Source: Echinicola pacifica DSM 19836 (GTDB lineage: Bacteria > Bacteroidota > Bacteroidia > Cytophagales > Cyclobacteriaceae). Taken from it: 64,000 nt of DNA. Where the stretch lies: positions 47,762 through 111,761 of the forward strand of contig NZ_KB890755.1 of NCBI RefSeq assembly GCF_000373245.1. The letters are read 5' to 3'. Below the pieces are notes generated by a model that was not told where the DNA came from, ran no database searches, and was given only the letters and a program-made list of their open reading frames with translations. Shown in pieces: positions 36,250 to 44,921 of the stretch. How positions within the stretch are numbered: position 1 is the first letter of the stretch; every line of letters begins with the position of its first letter. The position numbers and the translations under genes are program-made.

Positions 36250-36671
36250 CAGACACCTATAAAACTATAAATCAATCACTTATATCAAAAATCATCAGGA
36301 AACCCGCTATTTTTTGGTCAAAACCCCTATCTAAAATAAATCCTATAAATATTCAAATAAAGGTTCATATTCCTTACTGCTTTTGAAATAAAGGTACATC
36401 ATCCACCCAAATTGTCCTAAGCCCAGAATATCTGTGAAAATACATTCCCTATAACCAGTAAACGGTACTCCTTCGCTTGTTGCTCCGAATATTACAGGGA
36501 AGGCCCCTTCCCTTTGATAGATAGACCTATTGGGTAAATCACCTTTCATTAGGCTTAGTCAAAATGATCTTTACTGTTGGGTTTTCTTACACAAAAAGAA
36601 GTATAAAATTCCTTTCAGGGTCACCCTTAGTGCCTGACACTTGGCTAAATCTAGGGTTTATTCTTAAAAAT

Positions 36672-36806
36672 AAGGCTGTCCACTCGCTCACCTTGAATGC
36701 TTACATTTCTGCTAAGCAGTTATTGTTTCTCAGTTTTTCCAATCCTGAAGAAATAATTCCTTCTCAAATTCCGAGTTAATTATGGAAATGAACAGTGGAC
36801 AGCCTT
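36672..36806. mobile_element. 135-bp MITE-like element or large inverted repeat
   Basis: AAGGCTGTCCACT (36672-36684) and AGTGGACAGCCTT (36794-36806) are perfect 13-bp inverted repeats bounding 109 bases with no gene. The ends are reminiscent of insertion-sequence termini beginning GGCTGTCC. No clear target duplication is visible apart from a possible TA. It could alternatively be a long-loop terminator for the DUF4998 gene, whose stop lies 10 bases away. Confidence 0.4.
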
Positions 36807-36815
36807 TATATTGAA

Positions 36816-37511
36816 CTATGGATACTCTACAATAAACCTATTAGACTCAAAGAGCTCAATGGCCCGGGGGCTAGGAAGGAATGAGCTGATGATTTCAAAT
36901 TCGGATCCTTCCAGGCAGTCTGTAATCAGGGTTTCGGTTTCGTCATTTTGCACCATAATACTTTTCTGCTGCATAGAGGTATCTGTATAAGTAAGGTTGG
37001 TAAAAGCCATCTTATTAGCTGCAGAGGTCCATTTTATGGTCACCACCCCCTCTTCGACCTGTAGGGAATTTACACCTCTATTGATAAGGCTTTTGCGATA
37101 AAGTTCCCCATACACTTTGGCAGGTACTTCCGTTCGCACAGAGCTATTGCCATTGTCATCCATCAAGAAAAGCCCCAGGGTATATTCTCCCTCTTCCATG
37201 GCCACATCCACCGTGACAGTGTCCTTTCCAGACTTTCTACGAACGATATCGAATTCATGATGAAAAGAATCATCCGAGGTTTTCAGAATGGCCTTGGTGA
37301 TTTTAGGATCAGCATTGATCGCAATCCATAGCCTTACCTTATCAAATCCCTCCCCGAGTAGCACCGTATCCGCCATACCGATATAAATTGTCTCCCCATT
37401 GCGGGCAAACTCCTCATACGTTTCGGAGGTTTCCGTACATGAGATTACTCCACTGATCATTGCTATCAGTAAGCAATAATATATAATAGAATTATTAATG
37501 ATCTTTTGCAT
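36816..37511 (-). CDS. DUF4998-type surface lipoprotein
   Basis: About 231 residues from the ATG at 37511, giving a lipoprotein signal (MQKIINNSIIYYCLLIAMIS, then GVISC). An upstream ATG at 37535 would overlap the preceding gene by 22 bases. The start of the mature part (CTETSETYEEFARNGETIYIG) and the Ig-like body resemble DUF4998 proteins that accompany SusCD pairs. Likely a surface glycan-binding or accessory protein (SusE/F position). It lies 2 bases after the DUF4959/5000-type gene, so the four genes from susC onward form one operon. It ends beside a 135-bp inverted-repeat element. Confidence 0.75.
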   Translation of the reverse strand: MQKIINNSIIYYCLLIAMISGVISCTETSETYEEFARNGETIYIGMADTVLLGEGFDKVRLWIAINADPKITKAILKTSDDSFHHEFDIVRRKSGKDTVTVDVAMEEGEYTLGLFLMDDNGNSSVRTEVPAKVYGELYRKSLINRGVNSLQVEEGVVTIKWTSAANKMAFTNLTYTDTSMQQKSIMVQNDETETLITDCLEGSEFEIISSFLPSPRAIELFESNRFIVEYP

Positions 37512-37513
37512 AA

Positions 37514-38722
37514 TTACTCGATTACTTGTCCCCAAAAATTGATTTCCATAAAGTGTAAAAACTTCTGTCCTGACCAGGATTCTTTATTCACAAATCTGAT
37601 ATACCGTACTGGAGGAGCCTCTGCCAGGCATTCGAACTCTTCCCCTTTAACCGCCTGCGCCTCATCTTCGGCACTTAAGGTGCCTAATGGCGCTCCGGAA
37701 GGCTTGATCACCTCACCATTCTCCACGAGTTTTTCCCATCCATCAAGGCTAGCGCCTCCATCGGCAGGGATTTCGTTGGTTCCCCATACATCAAAGAGGT
37801 GAGGATTGCCATGCCGAAAAGCCCAGCTGCCCTGTCTTTGCCAGAATTTCATCCTGCTCAGCTTCACCGTCTTGCCCAGGTCCATGCTGAAAATATGGTA
37901 TTTCTCCGCATAAGGTGGGACGATCTCACCCGGTTCACTTTGGGAAGTATGAAATCCCGAGCCACTAAGGGAGCCATTCCATAGGTTGGACTTTACCCAG
38001 CCATAGGCATCTGATTGGTCGCCTTCCAGGACCAAATCCTTGAAGTCTTCAATGGGAATAAAGGATTCCTCTAAGGGGATCAGCTCTTGGCTCAAAAACG
38101 AGGTTTCATTATTCCATCGGTCAATGGCCTTGATTGCAAATTTTCTCTTCTCCGGAAGCATGCCTCTGAAGGTAAAATGGCTGCGCTGACTATCGCTGAT
38201 AAATGCCGACTGCGCATACACCATATCCCCTGATTCATTTTCGATATACAATTTCAATTCGACCGAAATCGCATCATTATTTAGATATTTGATGCGCACG
38301 CCGCCGAAGTCCTCCACCAAAACCAGGCTTTCGAAAAGTAAATCCACGGGAGCCGTCAGGGGAGAAATCCTCACGGTGATAGGTTCGGAGTAATTATTAC
38401 TTCTATCCATCACTTTCAGTTGTACATCCTGAGGCTTCTGCTCTCTCAGTCCCTCTATGATCACAAAATCCTTAAAAACGGAGGATTTGGCATTTACCTC
38501 CCGGCCATTGTCCAGGAAATAAGTGGCTTCCACCAGAAGGGCATCTTCGTCATTTGGTACTTGATATTCTATTTTGGCACCGCCAGGCATATTAGTGACC
38601 ACCACTTCCTGGATGCTCCCCGGAGCAATGGAATCCTTTACCAAAGGTCCACGTTCATCTTCCTCACAAGCCCCAAGCAACGATACGGCGAGAAGGCTGA
38701 AAATTATTTTTATGTATTTCAT
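37514..38722 (-). CDS. DUF4959/DUF5126/DUF5000-type surface glycan-binding lipoprotein
   Basis: A 402-residue lipoprotein. The signal ends LLGAC (Cys19), followed by the acidic EEDE stretch expected of a surface-export signal in Bacteroidota. Two fibronectin-like modules follow (about residues 30-215; 'IAPGSIQEVVVTNMPGGAKI' is the typical opening). The C-terminal module is a discoidin-like beta-sandwich (about 230-400) with SMDLGKTVKLSRMKFWQR, LFDVWGTNE and VRYIRFVNKE. The inferred role is capturing the polysaccharide for the SusCD complex. It lies 28 bases after susD and 2 bases before the DUF4998 gene. Confidence 0.85.
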   Translation of the reverse strand: MKYIKIIFSLLAVSLLGACEEDERGPLVKDSIAPGSIQEVVVTNMPGGAKIEYQVPNDEDALLVEATYFLDNGREVNAKSSVFKDFVIIEGLREQKPQDVQLKVMDRSNNYSEPITVRISPLTAPVDLLFESLVLVEDFGGVRIKYLNNDAISVELKLYIENESGDMVYAQSAFISDSQRSHFTFRGMLPEKRKFAIKAIDRWNNETSFLSQELIPLEESFIPIEDFKDLVLEGDQSDAYGWVKSNLWNGSLSGSGFHTSQSEPGEIVPPYAEKYHIFSMDLGKTVKLSRMKFWQRQGSWAFRHGNPHLFDVWGTNEIPADGGASLDGWEKLVENGEVIKPSGAPLGTLSAEDEAQAVKGEEFECLAEAPPVRYIRFVNKESWSGQKFLHFMEINFWGQVIE

Positions 38723-38750
38723 GGTTATGACATTTTCAGTTTTACAAAAA

Positions 38751-40655
38751 TTACCATCCTGGGTTCTGCACTAAGTTGGAATTAGCGATCATATCTTCTT
38801 CGGCGATTGGCCAGAAATAATCTCTATTCAGAAACTTATAAGCGCCCACAGATACAATATTGTAATAGGTATCGGTGGTTTCGCCTTCCACATTCCATCC
38901 ACGGATCTCGGAGTTCAGGTATTCTGATGCCAGTTTCCATCTTCTCAGGTCCCAGAATCTCACTCCCTCGAATACCAGCTCAATAAGCCGCTCCTGACGG
39001 ATAATCTCCCGCATCCCTTCCTGCGTACTCGGCTTGGTAGGGTTGCTAGAATGCTCCGCCCAGGCCTGCACCACGCCCTCCAGTCCTGCTCTCTCTCGCA
39101 CTAGATCCACCCATTCATAAGCGAGGGCTGGACCGTTGCTTTCGTTAATCGCCTCTGCATACATGAGGTACAGATCGGCCAATCGAATCACTGGAAATGG
39201 ATAGGATCTCGCGGTATATCCAGACCCGGAAGTCCGCTGTACATTTTCGTAATAGACCATTTTCTTGGCCAAATACCCACTTTGGGACCAGCCAGTAGCA
39301 TCAAGGATACCACCTTTTTCGCCTTTTTTGGCTTCTAATATCAGCGCATCATCATCATTCTTTACACCATGACCAAACCAAACCCCTCCATCAAATCCCA
39401 AAGAGGCATAGAATCTCGGCTCACGGTTTAGATTTAGCACCGCCGTTTCGAAGCCTGGCTTCACATAGTTTTTATGCTCAGGGCTGGCCGTGGCCACCTG
39501 ATAGCGTTGGGCATAAGCATAGTCAAGGTCTTCATTGATGGGTACCCCATTCTCGCTGTAGAACATCTCTGCTATTCGTAAAGGTGGAGACCACCAGGAC
39601 TTCACACTTTCGCGGGTCTCGGCAGTAAGGTCCTTGGCGATTTTTCCCTGGGCCCAAGACTGGAAGCCTCCGGAAACCTGACTGTCTGATCCTCCCCAGA
39701 TGACCTCACTGTTCCATCGCTCGGCCATGGCTCCACGGAGACTTAATTTAATCACCGTGGTATCAGACCAATCGGTAGGCGCCTCAGTAAAGTGATACAG
39801 CGCATGGCCAGCGCTGTGAGCCAGCACTATCGCCTCCTCACAGGCCGTGGCAGCTCTTTGCCATTTGGTTTCATCATATACTGTGTTGATCAGCTGTCTT
39901 CCCTGGCTGTCCACGAAGCTTTCGTAATCCTTATTTCCATTGAAAAGAGGGCTGGCAGCGGTGAGCAGCACTCGTGACTTCAGGGAGGCGGCAATGGGCG
40001 CTGTGATCCGGCCGAGCTCTAATCCGGTATCCTGAATTTCTACTGGTAGATCAGGAATAGACTCATCGAGCAGCTGGACGATATAATCCACCACCTCATC
40101 CACAGGGTCTCTGAATACCCGCACGGCATCCACGCCAGCACTGACATCTATATTCACATCGATGATGGGGATAGGTCCATACATCCTCATCAGGTAAAAG
40201 TGATAATAGGCCTTAAGGAATTTTGCCTCGGCGATCCATCGGATTTTTTCGTCTTCACTTAGGTCAAAAGGCATATCAATATTCTCTAGGAAAATATTAC
40301 AATCCCGAAGGGCCACAAACAAGTTGCGCACGGTACCTCGGTTACCCCAGTATCCCAGGTCGGGAACCACTACATTTTGTCCACCACGGGCGATTCTTCG
40401 GGCAGGCCAATCTCGCGAAACATTATCATTGACTGATATCTCATCCCCTGCGGCTAGGGCCGGGTTCAGGTTGGAAGAATATGGAGGCAAGTTTCCGTAT
40501 AGGGTTGCCAGCACCCTCATGGCCCCTTCCCGGGTCTCAAAGGCTTCCTCGATCACGGCAATATTGTCGGGGACCACGTCCAGGAAATCTCCACAGGAGC
40601 TAACCGACAAAGTAAACACTACCGATGCTATATATTTAATGATTGTATTTTTCAT
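38751..40655 (-). CDS. susD: SusD/RagB-family glycan-binding lipoprotein
   Basis: A 634-residue outer-membrane lipoprotein (signal ending SVSSC, Cys21, then GDFLDVVPDN, the usual SusD opening). TPR-rich helical body with SusD landmarks: AEAKFLKAYYHFYLMRMYGPIP, ADLYLMYAEAIN, RQERLIELVFEGVRFWDLRRW and the C-terminal PIAEEDMIANSNLVQNPGW. It acts as the lid of the TonB-dependent SusC pore and binds the substrate. It starts 18 bases after susC. Gene symbol used in the generic family sense. Confidence 0.95.
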   Translation of the reverse strand: MKNTIIKYIASVVFTLSVSSCGDFLDVVPDNIAVIEEAFETREGAMRVLATLYGNLPPYSSNLNPALAAGDEISVNDNVSRDWPARRIARGGQNVVVPDLGYWGNRGTVRNLFVALRDCNIFLENIDMPFDLSEDEKIRWIAEAKFLKAYYHFYLMRMYGPIPIIDVNIDVSAGVDAVRVFRDPVDEVVDYIVQLLDESIPDLPVEIQDTGLELGRITAPIAASLKSRVLLTAASPLFNGNKDYESFVDSQGRQLINTVYDETKWQRAATACEEAIVLAHSAGHALYHFTEAPTDWSDTTVIKLSLRGAMAERWNSEVIWGGSDSQVSGGFQSWAQGKIAKDLTAETRESVKSWWSPPLRIAEMFYSENGVPINEDLDYAYAQRYQVATASPEHKNYVKPGFETAVLNLNREPRFYASLGFDGGVWFGHGVKNDDDALILEAKKGEKGGILDATGWSQSGYLAKKMVYYENVQRTSGSGYTARSYPFPVIRLADLYLMYAEAINESNGPALAYEWVDLVRERAGLEGVVQAWAEHSSNPTKPSTQEGMREIIRQERLIELVFEGVRFWDLRRWKLASEYLNSEIRGWNVEGETTDTYYNIVSVGAYKFLNRDYFWPIAEEDMIANSNLVQNPGW

Positions 40656-40673
40656 CTCTCTATTGATTTTTTA

Positions 40674-43600
40674 TTAAAACCCAATGTGAATCCCCATATT
40701 AATCACACGCTGGAGGGGGTAATTTAGCCCATTGCCTCCCAGCTCAGGATCCCAGAGGTCAAACACACTCCAGGTGTATAAATTGGTGCCTGAGGCGTAA
40801 ATTCTGAAATTGGTCATACCAAGTTTATTGGATGGTTTCTTGAGTAGATTATAGCCAATTTCCAATTGCTTCAGTCTCAGGAAAGCTCCATCTCTAAGCC
40901 ACCAGGTACTGGTTTGGGTATTATTGTGTATCACCCCAGTGGACAGCCTCGGCCATATCGCATAGATATCCCTATTTTCTTCCGACCAATGACTGTCGGC
41001 ATAGGCCTGAAGAAGCCCATTTTCGCTTAGGTATCCATTGCCAGAAGCAGAAGCATTGATCCCCGCTTCCTGTACCGAATTGATAAATGGACCCGTGGTC
41101 ATCGGGTTGATAAAGAAGGACACCTCACTTAGGCCTTGGAAAAACACGTTGATATCAAATCTTTTGTATCCGGCAGAAAAGCCCATACCGTAGGTGATTT
41201 TCGGGATTCGAGGATTTCCTATTGGAGCCATATCGAGCTCGGTGATCACTCCATCCCCATTGAGGTCCTTATATTTGATATCTCCCCCACCATAGTCTAT
41301 CCCTGGCGCACCAAACTGCGTCGGGGAATTCACGGCTTCCTCATCATCGACAAAAAGCCGCTCGGCGATATATCCCTGGCTCACACTTACATTATTACCA
41401 ATAGTGGACTTCCAAGGCGCTCCTATTTCTGCGTAATTGGGCTCTTCGTAGACCATAAACTCATTGTCTGCATAAGTGAAAGTTCCGCGGCCCAGCACCC
41501 ATAATTCATTATTGAAATAATGATTGATATCTATGGAAGCATCAATCCCTTGGGCATCTACTACGCCCACATTGGTCTTCAACTCGGCCTGTAATCCCAA
41601 GGTGGAAGGGATATCTGCCCGGCTTTGCAGGATACTGGAGCGGTTTTCCTTAAAGGCATCCAATCTGAATTGCACCGCATCGTCAAAGAGATTCATCTCA
41701 AAACCTATATTCAGTTTCTCCGCCAGCTCCCAGGTCACCAAGGGGTTGGCATATCTCGTGATGGACACTCCCGGCAAGCTTTGATTTAGCTCTCTGCCAA
41801 AGGTGGCGCCGCGAGATCCATTATTGAGGTTGACCTCAGACAGGTAAAAAAATCGGTCGTTTCGGGTATCACCAATCTGGTCATTCCCCACAAAACCATA
41901 GGAAGCCCTTAATTTCAATCGGCTCACGATACCTGGATTGTCTCTCATAAAGTTCTCATTGGAGATCAACCAGCCCACCCCTACGGAAGGGAAGAAACCA
42001 AAGCGGTTGTCCTCCGCAAAGCGTTCGGAGCCATTATAACCAAAGTTAAATTCGGCGAAGTACTTATTGTCGTAATCGTAATTGTACCTACCGGAAATCC
42101 CCAGGTTTCTGCTGGGAAGGGAGAGTTGCACTGTATTGGCATTGCCATCCAGGTACTCTCGGGCGATCACCACGACCAGCCCACCTACAGTATGCTTATT
42201 GAAGGTTCGGTTATAATTGACCGCCGACTCCATATACAATACCGAGTTGTTTAACCGCTGACCTGGCTGCAATTCCAAGGATTCATCTCCAGAACCCAAG
42301 GCCGTTCGGATCAGGGAATAGTCCTCAGTATTGGGGTCAAAGGTGGAGACTCTATAGAAGTAAGGAGAGTAGGATCGCTTATTTTCAAAGAAGGAGGTGG
42401 TATTCACATTTCCCAATACCCTAGCACTCAAGCCGGGCGTAAAGGAATCCAGCTTCTGCTTGAATTCCAGCTGTACCAAGGACAGCTGCCGACGGGTGTC
42501 CCGGTAGCCTCTTTGCAATTCGGCATAAGGATTAAACCACACCGGATTGGAGCTATCGTCTCCGCCGCCGCCGATACCTCGAGGAGGCAGGCCATTGCCG
42601 AATAGAATATGTGGCACGCCCTCCAAGCTTGGATCTGCGTCATACACTGCTCTGAATCGCGTCGGGCTCGTTCGTACCGCCGCATTATAGATGGCGTTGC
42701 CGCCTTGAAGTGGACCTCGATAATCATCAATTGTCGAATGCAGTCGAACAATCATTTCCGTATTTTTATGCAAGTCAATATTCACATTGGATCGCAGAAG
42801 GTATTTTTTCAGGTTAATACCATTGGTGAAATTATTGGTATTGTCAGCTTTTAGAAGACCGTTGTCCTTATTCAGGGAACCAGCCACATAATAGCGGACC
42901 TTGGGGCCACCCCCGCGGACGTTCAGGTTGATCCTGCTGGTATTAGCATAATCCTTAAACAGGGTATTGTACCAGTCTGTCACGGGATAGATATTGGGAT
43001 TGCCACCACGGATGGTGCCAGCGATCTGCTCCTCGGAGAAAGTAGGAAAATCCCCACGTGTTCTATTGGCCTCATTTTGCAGCCTCATATGAGTGACCGG
43101 ATCCGCGAGCTCCACCAGTTGGGTGGGCGAACTGAAGGAGGATTCTATCCTTAGATTCACCACTGCGGGGCCTTCCACCCCTGTTTTGGTGGTGACTAGG
43201 ATAATCCCATTAGCACCTCTCGCTCCATAGATAGCGGTGGTGGTAGGGTCTTTCAGCACGGCGAAACTCTCGATATCATCCGGCTGCAACCTCGCCAAAT
43301 CATCCACGGTAAGTTCCACTCCATCAATTAAGATCAATGGTCCGTTCTGATTGTTAAAAGAGGCCACTCCACGCACAAAGAACTGGGCATTATCTGCTCC
43401 TGGCTCTCCACTGGTCTGGTAAGATACTAGGCCTGCCACTCTTCCCGCAAGAGAAGTGGTCAGGTTACTGGAGGGAATCTTAAGTTCCGAAGGGTTCACC
43501 GAGGTCATGGCTCCCACCACGCTTTCTTTCTTCTGCGTGCCAAAGCCCACCACGACGACCTCTTCTAAGCCCTCAAGATTTTCCTTCAACTCCACGGTGA

Positions 43601-44132
43601 TGGTGGAGCGGCCGGAAACCGCTATTTCCTGACTCTCGTAGCCTACAAAGCTGAAAATCAAGGTTGCATTTTCATCAGGAACCTTAATGGTGAAATTACC
43701 ATCTATATCCGTTACAGTGACGATGTCTGAGTTCTTTACCCTTACGGTCACGCCAGGAAAGCCCAGTGGATCGTCTGAGGTGAATACTCTCCCGGATATA
43801 GAGATCTCTAGCTGCTCAGCTCCCGCAGCGCTTGCGAGACCTGCTGGATTTTTGTGGCCAGACAGGGAAGCTTCGAGGCTGGATTTCCCTTTGAGGCTTA
43901 CAGAATTCCCTGAAGGGGTAAATCGTTTTTCTAACGAGATGTATTTTTTATTATCATCAATTGAAAAATCCTTTTCATTAGTTGATAATTTGACAACATC
44001 TGTGTCGTTGGGATGGGTTTGGGCCTGTATGGGCCGGAGGTTTAGCAGGCTAATAAAAAATAGGCTAGCCCAAAATACAGCCCTCAGTTTTGGAAGCCAG
44101 CAGAGCTGGTCCATGAGTAGTGATTTTTGCAT
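40674..44132 (-). CDS. susC: SusC/RagA-family TonB-dependent receptor
   Basis: A 1152-residue outer-membrane transporter. The signal peptide ends around PIQAQT. Residues 45-105 are low in recognisable structure. A carboxypeptidase-regulatory-like domain follows (ISGRVFTSDDPLGFPGVTV to IFSFVGYESQEIAV, about 110-180), then the plug (EEVVVVGFGTQKKESVVGA, LILIDGVELT, VLKDPTTTAIYGARGANG) and a long beta-barrel ending GIHIGF. It imports oligosaccharides with SusD. It is the first gene of a four-gene operon after a strong terminator and a 789-base leader region with two candidate regulatory sites. No sigma-regulator N-terminal (STN) domain is apparent. Confidence 0.96.
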   Translation of the reverse strand: MQKSLLMDQLCWLPKLRAVFWASLFFISLLNLRPIQAQTHPNDTDVVKLSTNEKDFSIDDNKKYISLEKRFTPSGNSVSLKGKSSLEASLSGHKNPAGLASAAGAEQLEISISGRVFTSDDPLGFPGVTVRVKNSDIVTVTDIDGNFTIKVPDENATLIFSFVGYESQEIAVSGRSTITVELKENLEGLEEVVVVGFGTQKKESVVGAMTSVNPSELKIPSSNLTTSLAGRVAGLVSYQTSGEPGADNAQFFVRGVASFNNQNGPLILIDGVELTVDDLARLQPDDIESFAVLKDPTTTAIYGARGANGIILVTTKTGVEGPAVVNLRIESSFSSPTQLVELADPVTHMRLQNEANRTRGDFPTFSEEQIAGTIRGGNPNIYPVTDWYNTLFKDYANTSRINLNVRGGGPKVRYYVAGSLNKDNGLLKADNTNNFTNGINLKKYLLRSNVNIDLHKNTEMIVRLHSTIDDYRGPLQGGNAIYNAAVRTSPTRFRAVYDADPSLEGVPHILFGNGLPPRGIGGGGDDSSNPVWFNPYAELQRGYRDTRRQLSLVQLEFKQKLDSFTPGLSARVLGNVNTTSFFENKRSYSPYFYRVSTFDPNTEDYSLIRTALGSGDESLELQPGQRLNNSVLYMESAVNYNRTFNKHTVGGLVVVIAREYLDGNANTVQLSLPSRNLGISGRYNYDYDNKYFAEFNFGYNGSERFAEDNRFGFFPSVGVGWLISNENFMRDNPGIVSRLKLRASYGFVGNDQIGDTRNDRFFYLSEVNLNNGSRGATFGRELNQSLPGVSITRYANPLVTWELAEKLNIGFEMNLFDDAVQFRLDAFKENRSSILQSRADIPSTLGLQAELKTNVGVVDAQGIDASIDINHYFNNELWVLGRGTFTYADNEFMVYEEPNYAEIGAPWKSTIGNNVSVSQGYIAERLFVDDEEAVNSPTQFGAPGIDYGGGDIKYKDLNGDGVITELDMAPIGNPRIPKITYGMGFSAGYKRFDINVFFQGLSEVSFFINPMTTGPFINSVQEAGINASASGNGYLSENGLLQAYADSHWSEENRDIYAIWPRLSTGVIHNNTQTSTWWLRDGAFLRLKQLEIGYNLLKKPSNKLGMTNFRIYASGTNLYTWSVFDLWDPELGGNGLNYPLQRVINMGIHIGF

Positions 44133-44287
44133 AATATGGTTATTTTGGTTGGGTATAGAATTAACTGGTCTTAATAATTATTGCCGTTTTATTAAACAAC
44201 AATCATTTCGACCAATCAAGGCAATTAAAAACTATTATTCAACTAAACAATAGTATAATAACAGTATTTAATTTTGATAATTATAAG

Positions 44288-44299
44288 TAAATCATTTTA
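44288..44299. promoter_or_regulatory. Candidate LacI-type operator TAAATCATTTTA
   Basis: TAAA-N4-TTTA within GTAAATCATTTTAT, 156 bases upstream of the susC start. It differs from the site in front of the LacI gene at one central position. Confidence 0.45.
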
Positions 44300-44452
44300 T
44301 TTCCCAAGTCAAAGAATTATTTTCACTCCTGCAAAAATCCGCATACTCTTCGCAAATAAAATACTGATAATGAGTAAACAAAACCACAATATACCATCTA
44401 CAATAAAATAAGCTACTGAAAAAATAATATAACTCAATATTTAGTTTCAAAA

Positions 44453-44470
44453 TTAGGTGAATTTACCCAA
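44453..44470. promoter_or_regulatory. TTAGGT-N6-ACCCAA element upstream of susC
   Basis: TTAGGTGAATTTACCCAA is an imperfect palindrome about 320 bases upstream of susC. It resembles the elements at 5404 and 5565 upstream of the MBG-repeat gene (shared TTAGGTGA core). Confidence 0.35.
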
Positions 44471-44665
44471 TTAGACCTTCAGCCCTTATTAGCCTTAAAA
44501 CTCCAGTGGCGAGATACTATTTAAACCCCAAAAATCATTAAATAGAGGGAGGTTTGCTTACGCAAGAAGTCCATTTTGCTTCATTAAATCTTTAGAATAA
44601 TTGAAACTATATAATTAAGAATAAAATATGCCAATTATATACCTCCCATTTATATAAATAGTATT

Positions 44666-44702
44666 AAAACAAAAATCCCCCCTAACAATATGTAGGAGGG
44701 AT
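44666..44702 (-). terminator. Intrinsic terminator after the lyase at 44922
   Basis: On the minus strand the arms ATCCCTCCTA and TAGGGGGGAT (44675-44702) pair fully if one G-U wobble is allowed, with an 8-base loop. TTTTTGTTTT follows directly. This separates the enzyme operon from the susC operon. Confidence 0.8.
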
Positions 44703-44921
44703 ATAAAGCCATTTTTACCTATTCATTCGGGACGGATTCCTTAGCCCTCAAACCTCCTGAAAGGTCTGTTTTTGAAAATGGGAAAAGCACTAAAAATAGA
44801 CCCACATAACTTTCGCTTTCGTACTCCTAGACTGCTGCTCTTAAACTTCTTTTTATAGAGGTATTGAAAGTAAAAATGCTAAAACGATTTATTACTTTTA
44901 GTGGATTCACTAAGCGAAAGA

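Larger units (their letters stand above)
36142..36815. other. Non-coding region upstream of LacI gene, 674 bases
   Basis: Contains the LacI promoter region with an operator-like palindrome (36238) and a 135-bp element with 13-bp inverted ends (36672-36806) next to the end of the DUF4998 gene. Two short open frames (36343-36549 minus, 36564-36779 plus) show no recognisable protein features and are not called. Confidence 0.6.
44133..44921. other. Non-coding region upstream of susC, 789 bases
   Basis: AT-rich promoter region of the SusCD operon. It holds an operator-like site at 44288, a TTAGGTGA palindrome at 44453 and the terminator of the upstream operon at 44666-44702. No gene seen. Confidence 0.7.

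Noticed and set aside
36590-36660. AGTGCCTGACACT near-palindrome considered as part of a REP-type element
   Set aside because: Single short occurrence with 4-bp arms and no associated transposase or second copy in the window.
36343-36779. Short open frames of 68 and 71 codons (minus and plus) in the region upstream of the LacI gene
   Set aside because: No recognisable domains, no operon context, and the plus-strand frame runs through one arm of the inverted-repeat element.
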